Positions 62,694 to 64,000 of a stretch of DNA of 64,000 bases are shown in pieces (position 1 is the stretch's first letter; each line of letters opens with the position of its first letter). Source of the stretch: Wolbachia endosymbiont (group E) of Neria commutata (GTDB taxonomy: Bacteria; Pseudomonadota; Alphaproteobacteria; Rickettsiales; Anaplasmataceae); assembly GCF_964026735.1 (NCBI RefSeq), contig NZ_OZ034692.1, positions 868,001-932,000 on the forward strand, given 5' to 3'. A model generated the notes under the pieces. The model was not told the origin of the DNA. It did no database searches and worked only from the letters and a program-made list of their open reading frames with translations. The position numbers and the translations under genes are program-made.

Positions 62694-62804
62694 TACCTTT
62701 ATAGTTTAGAATTTTATTTCTTATTAACAAATAAACTGACAATAAGCAAGTGTATAATTTCTTGTGTCTATTTGTTACTTCATATAATTTAATATACTGT
62801 TAAC

Positions 62805-63146
62805 TCACATACACTTGTCTTGGTGATCAGAGATTTCATCAATTGCACCATATTTTTCTTCTATCTTTACTGCCATAGATAGCCCAACTGAAAATGTTGC
62901 AATTCCAACTACTATTGCAGTTAGCATTAAAACATGTGGTATAGGGTTGCTATATAAATAAAAGTTCGGAGCTAATATAGGAGGCAAGGAATTTTTTATA
63001 TACCCTAAAGATATGTAAAACAATAAAACAGATGCTTGAAAAATAGTTACCCCTATCATTTTCTTAATTAAATTTTTATCATTTATGGTAATATATAAAC
63101 CTAGCACCATTAATATAATAATAGTTACATAATTAAATAAAGTCAT
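62805..63146 (-). CDS. mrpC: Na+/H+ antiporter subunit MrpC/MnhC
   Basis: A 113-residue NuoK-like protein with three membrane helices (YVTIIILMVLGLYITI, MIGVTIFQASVLLFYISLGY, HVLMLTAIVVGIATFSVGLS). The LTAIVVGIA stretch and length fit MrpC. It overlaps mrpB by one base (ATG/stop), in the usual Mrp order. The complex exchanges sodium for protons across the inner membrane. Confidence 0.9.
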   Translation of the reverse strand: MTLFNYVTIIILMVLGLYITINDKNLIKKMIGVTIFQASVLLFYISLGYIKNSLPPILAPNFYLYSNPIPHVLMLTAIVVGIATFSVGLSMAVKIEEKYGAIDEISDHQDKCM

Positions 63147-63562
63147 TATCTTTTTTTACGAGCAAAATCTATATATATAATCAACATAGAGGAGCAGACA
63201 GTAAATGCTACACCCAACTCTACTAAAAAGATACCTAATTTTTGACCAGCACTATTACTAGCTGACAATATATCATAAGATAAAAAATTTTGGCCAAGTA
63301 AGATTGTTATAAGACCCGTTCCACCATAAATAAAAATACCAAGCACGTTAGTAACCTTAATTACAGAATAAGGTATTGCTTTTAGAGTCTGAGATACACC
63401 AAATAGCATTGAATATAATATTATTCCAGAAGCAATAATTATTCCCGCCTGAAAACCTCCACCTGGAGTGTAGTCACCATGAAATTGTATATATAAACCA
63501 AATAAAACGATAAAAGGTACCATTAAAAATGATATTACACTTAAGACTGGATCCTTAATCAT
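63146..63562 (-). CDS. mrpB: Na+/H+ antiporter subunit MrpB/MnhB
   Basis: A 138-residue protein with four membrane helices and the diagnostic loop FHGDYTPGGGFQAGIIIASG of the MnhB family. It overlaps the upstream gene by 8 bases, so the three genes are one operon. Confidence 0.93.
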   Translation of the reverse strand: MIKDPVLSVISFLMVPFIVLFGLYIQFHGDYTPGGGFQAGIIIASGIILYSMLFGVSQTLKAIPYSVIKVTNVLGIFIYGGTGLITILLGQNFLSYDILSASNSAGQKLGIFLVELGVAFTVCSSMLIIYIDFARKKR

Positions 63563-64000
63563 TTTCTTTTTCTTCTTTTAATATTAATGTTATGCAAAGT
63601 GCAGCAGTAAATACCACTACAGTTTCTCCAAATGTATCATAACCACGAAAGCTTGCTAAAACAGCTGTTACTATGTTCGGGACATCAGTAACTTTTTCAG
63701 TATTTTCCACATAATAAAGAGCAACGTGCAGGTGGATTGGGGCATTTTGATCACCAAAATCTGGCAGCTGAATCATAAAATGAGACAAACATACAACTAG
63801 AAACAACATAAAAAAAAGCGTTATATAGTTGTGAGATAAATTAATCTTATGGTTTTTTATCGAAGATAGTGCTGCAAACGTGAAAACTGTGCTGAGCCCT
63901 GCACCAACAGAAGCTTCTGTAATCGCAACATCAGGTGCATTCATAATTAAATATATAAGTGCAATAAGCGAACTAAATGCACACATCAGAACAGCACTTA
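63555..64000 (-). CDS. Mrp antiporter MrpA C-terminal-type subunit (DUF4040), partial
   Basis: The frame remains open to the window edge (codons before the ATG at 63986 read SAVL). SSLIALIYLIMNAPDVAITE and ASVGAGLSTVFTFAALSS match the DUF4040/MnhB-like C-terminal part of MrpA, which in many bacteria is a separate small gene. The segment VTAVLASFRGYDTFGETVVV is the other conserved block, typical of the MnhA/B junction. More upstream sequence would show which arrangement applies. Confidence 0.85.
   Translation of the reverse strand, partial: SAVLMCAFSSLIALIYLIMNAPDVAITEASVGAGLSTVFTFAALSSIKNHKINLSHNYITLFFMLFLVVCLSHFMIQLPDFGDQNAPIHLHVALYYVENTEKVTDVPNIVTAVLASFRGYDTFGETVVVFTAALCITLILKEEKEND

Noticed and set aside
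60853..62709. Several long open frames antisense to rpoD (up to 122 codons)
   Set aside because: They mirror serine/leucine-rich antisense readings of the acidic rpoD codons, lack ribosome-binding sites and resemble no protein.

Overview
The window looks like the chromosome of a Wolbachia endosymbiont of an arthropod (Alphaproteobacteria, Rickettsiales). The reasons are the AT-rich DNA, single-copy rickettsial housekeeping genes packed between ankyrin-repeat genes, Rickettsiales-only small proteins (a DUF2610-like protein, a solitary VirB9 paralogue), many decayed insertion sequences, a group II intron, and proteins of the kind found in the eukaryotic-association regions of phage WO (TPR and ankyrin toxins, GH25 lysozyme fold). 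I cannot fix the strain. No WO structural genes, rRNA or CRISPR array are visible.

Layout. 0-6.1 kb: the 5' end of an ankyrin gene, a broken IS630, gyrB, a frameshifted ankyrin gene and IS debris. 6.2-8 kb: dksA, ccmB and a small orphan gene. 7.9-18.1 kb is an accessory block: a group II intron followed by an MsbA-like ABC gene that has lost its 5' half and is cut by an IS5-type element, IS4 and ankyrin remnants, and a large TPR toxin-like gene that carries a premature stop and a frameshift. 18.2-33.9 kb: a GH25-like protein, then core genes: an efflux adaptor, ddl-ftsQ-pdxJ, an HU/IHF protein, rpsI-rplM, tolC, popZ, rlmE, a type I secretion adaptor and ABC exporter, rickettsial small proteins and a MidA-type methyltransferase. 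34-44 kb: a full-length IS5-type element, a secretin, a large ankyrin membrane protein, a decayed toxin C-terminus, rearranged IS copies and an ankyrin-metalloprotease gene. 44-51 kb: initiator tRNA, comEC, a coiled-coil membrane protein, an RluD-type synthase, dgkA, a virB9 paralogue and lipB. 51-57.5 kb: IS630, IS481, IS5 and IS427-type remnants around a serine hydrolase, an acetyltransferase and a nitronate monooxygenase-like gene. 57.6-64 kb: rsmE, murJ, rpoD and Mrp antiporter subunits.

How the genes fit together. Cell-wall precursor and division genes (ddl, ftsQ, murJ), 23S/16S rRNA modification (rlmE, an RluD-type gene, rsmE) and ion homeostasis (mrp) form the conserved background. A TolC-like channel, an HlyD-type adaptor and a PrtD-type ABC protein lie within 7 kb and could make a complete type I secretion machine; a secretin and a VirB9 paralogue add further export parts. 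The accessory genes look host-directed. Two share one C-terminal domain, and three carry short arginine-rich motifs that resemble eukaryotic furin sites. A 982-bp IS5-type element (inverted repeat AGACCCCCTGCGAAA) is the main cause of rearrangement, with at least eight full or partial copies.
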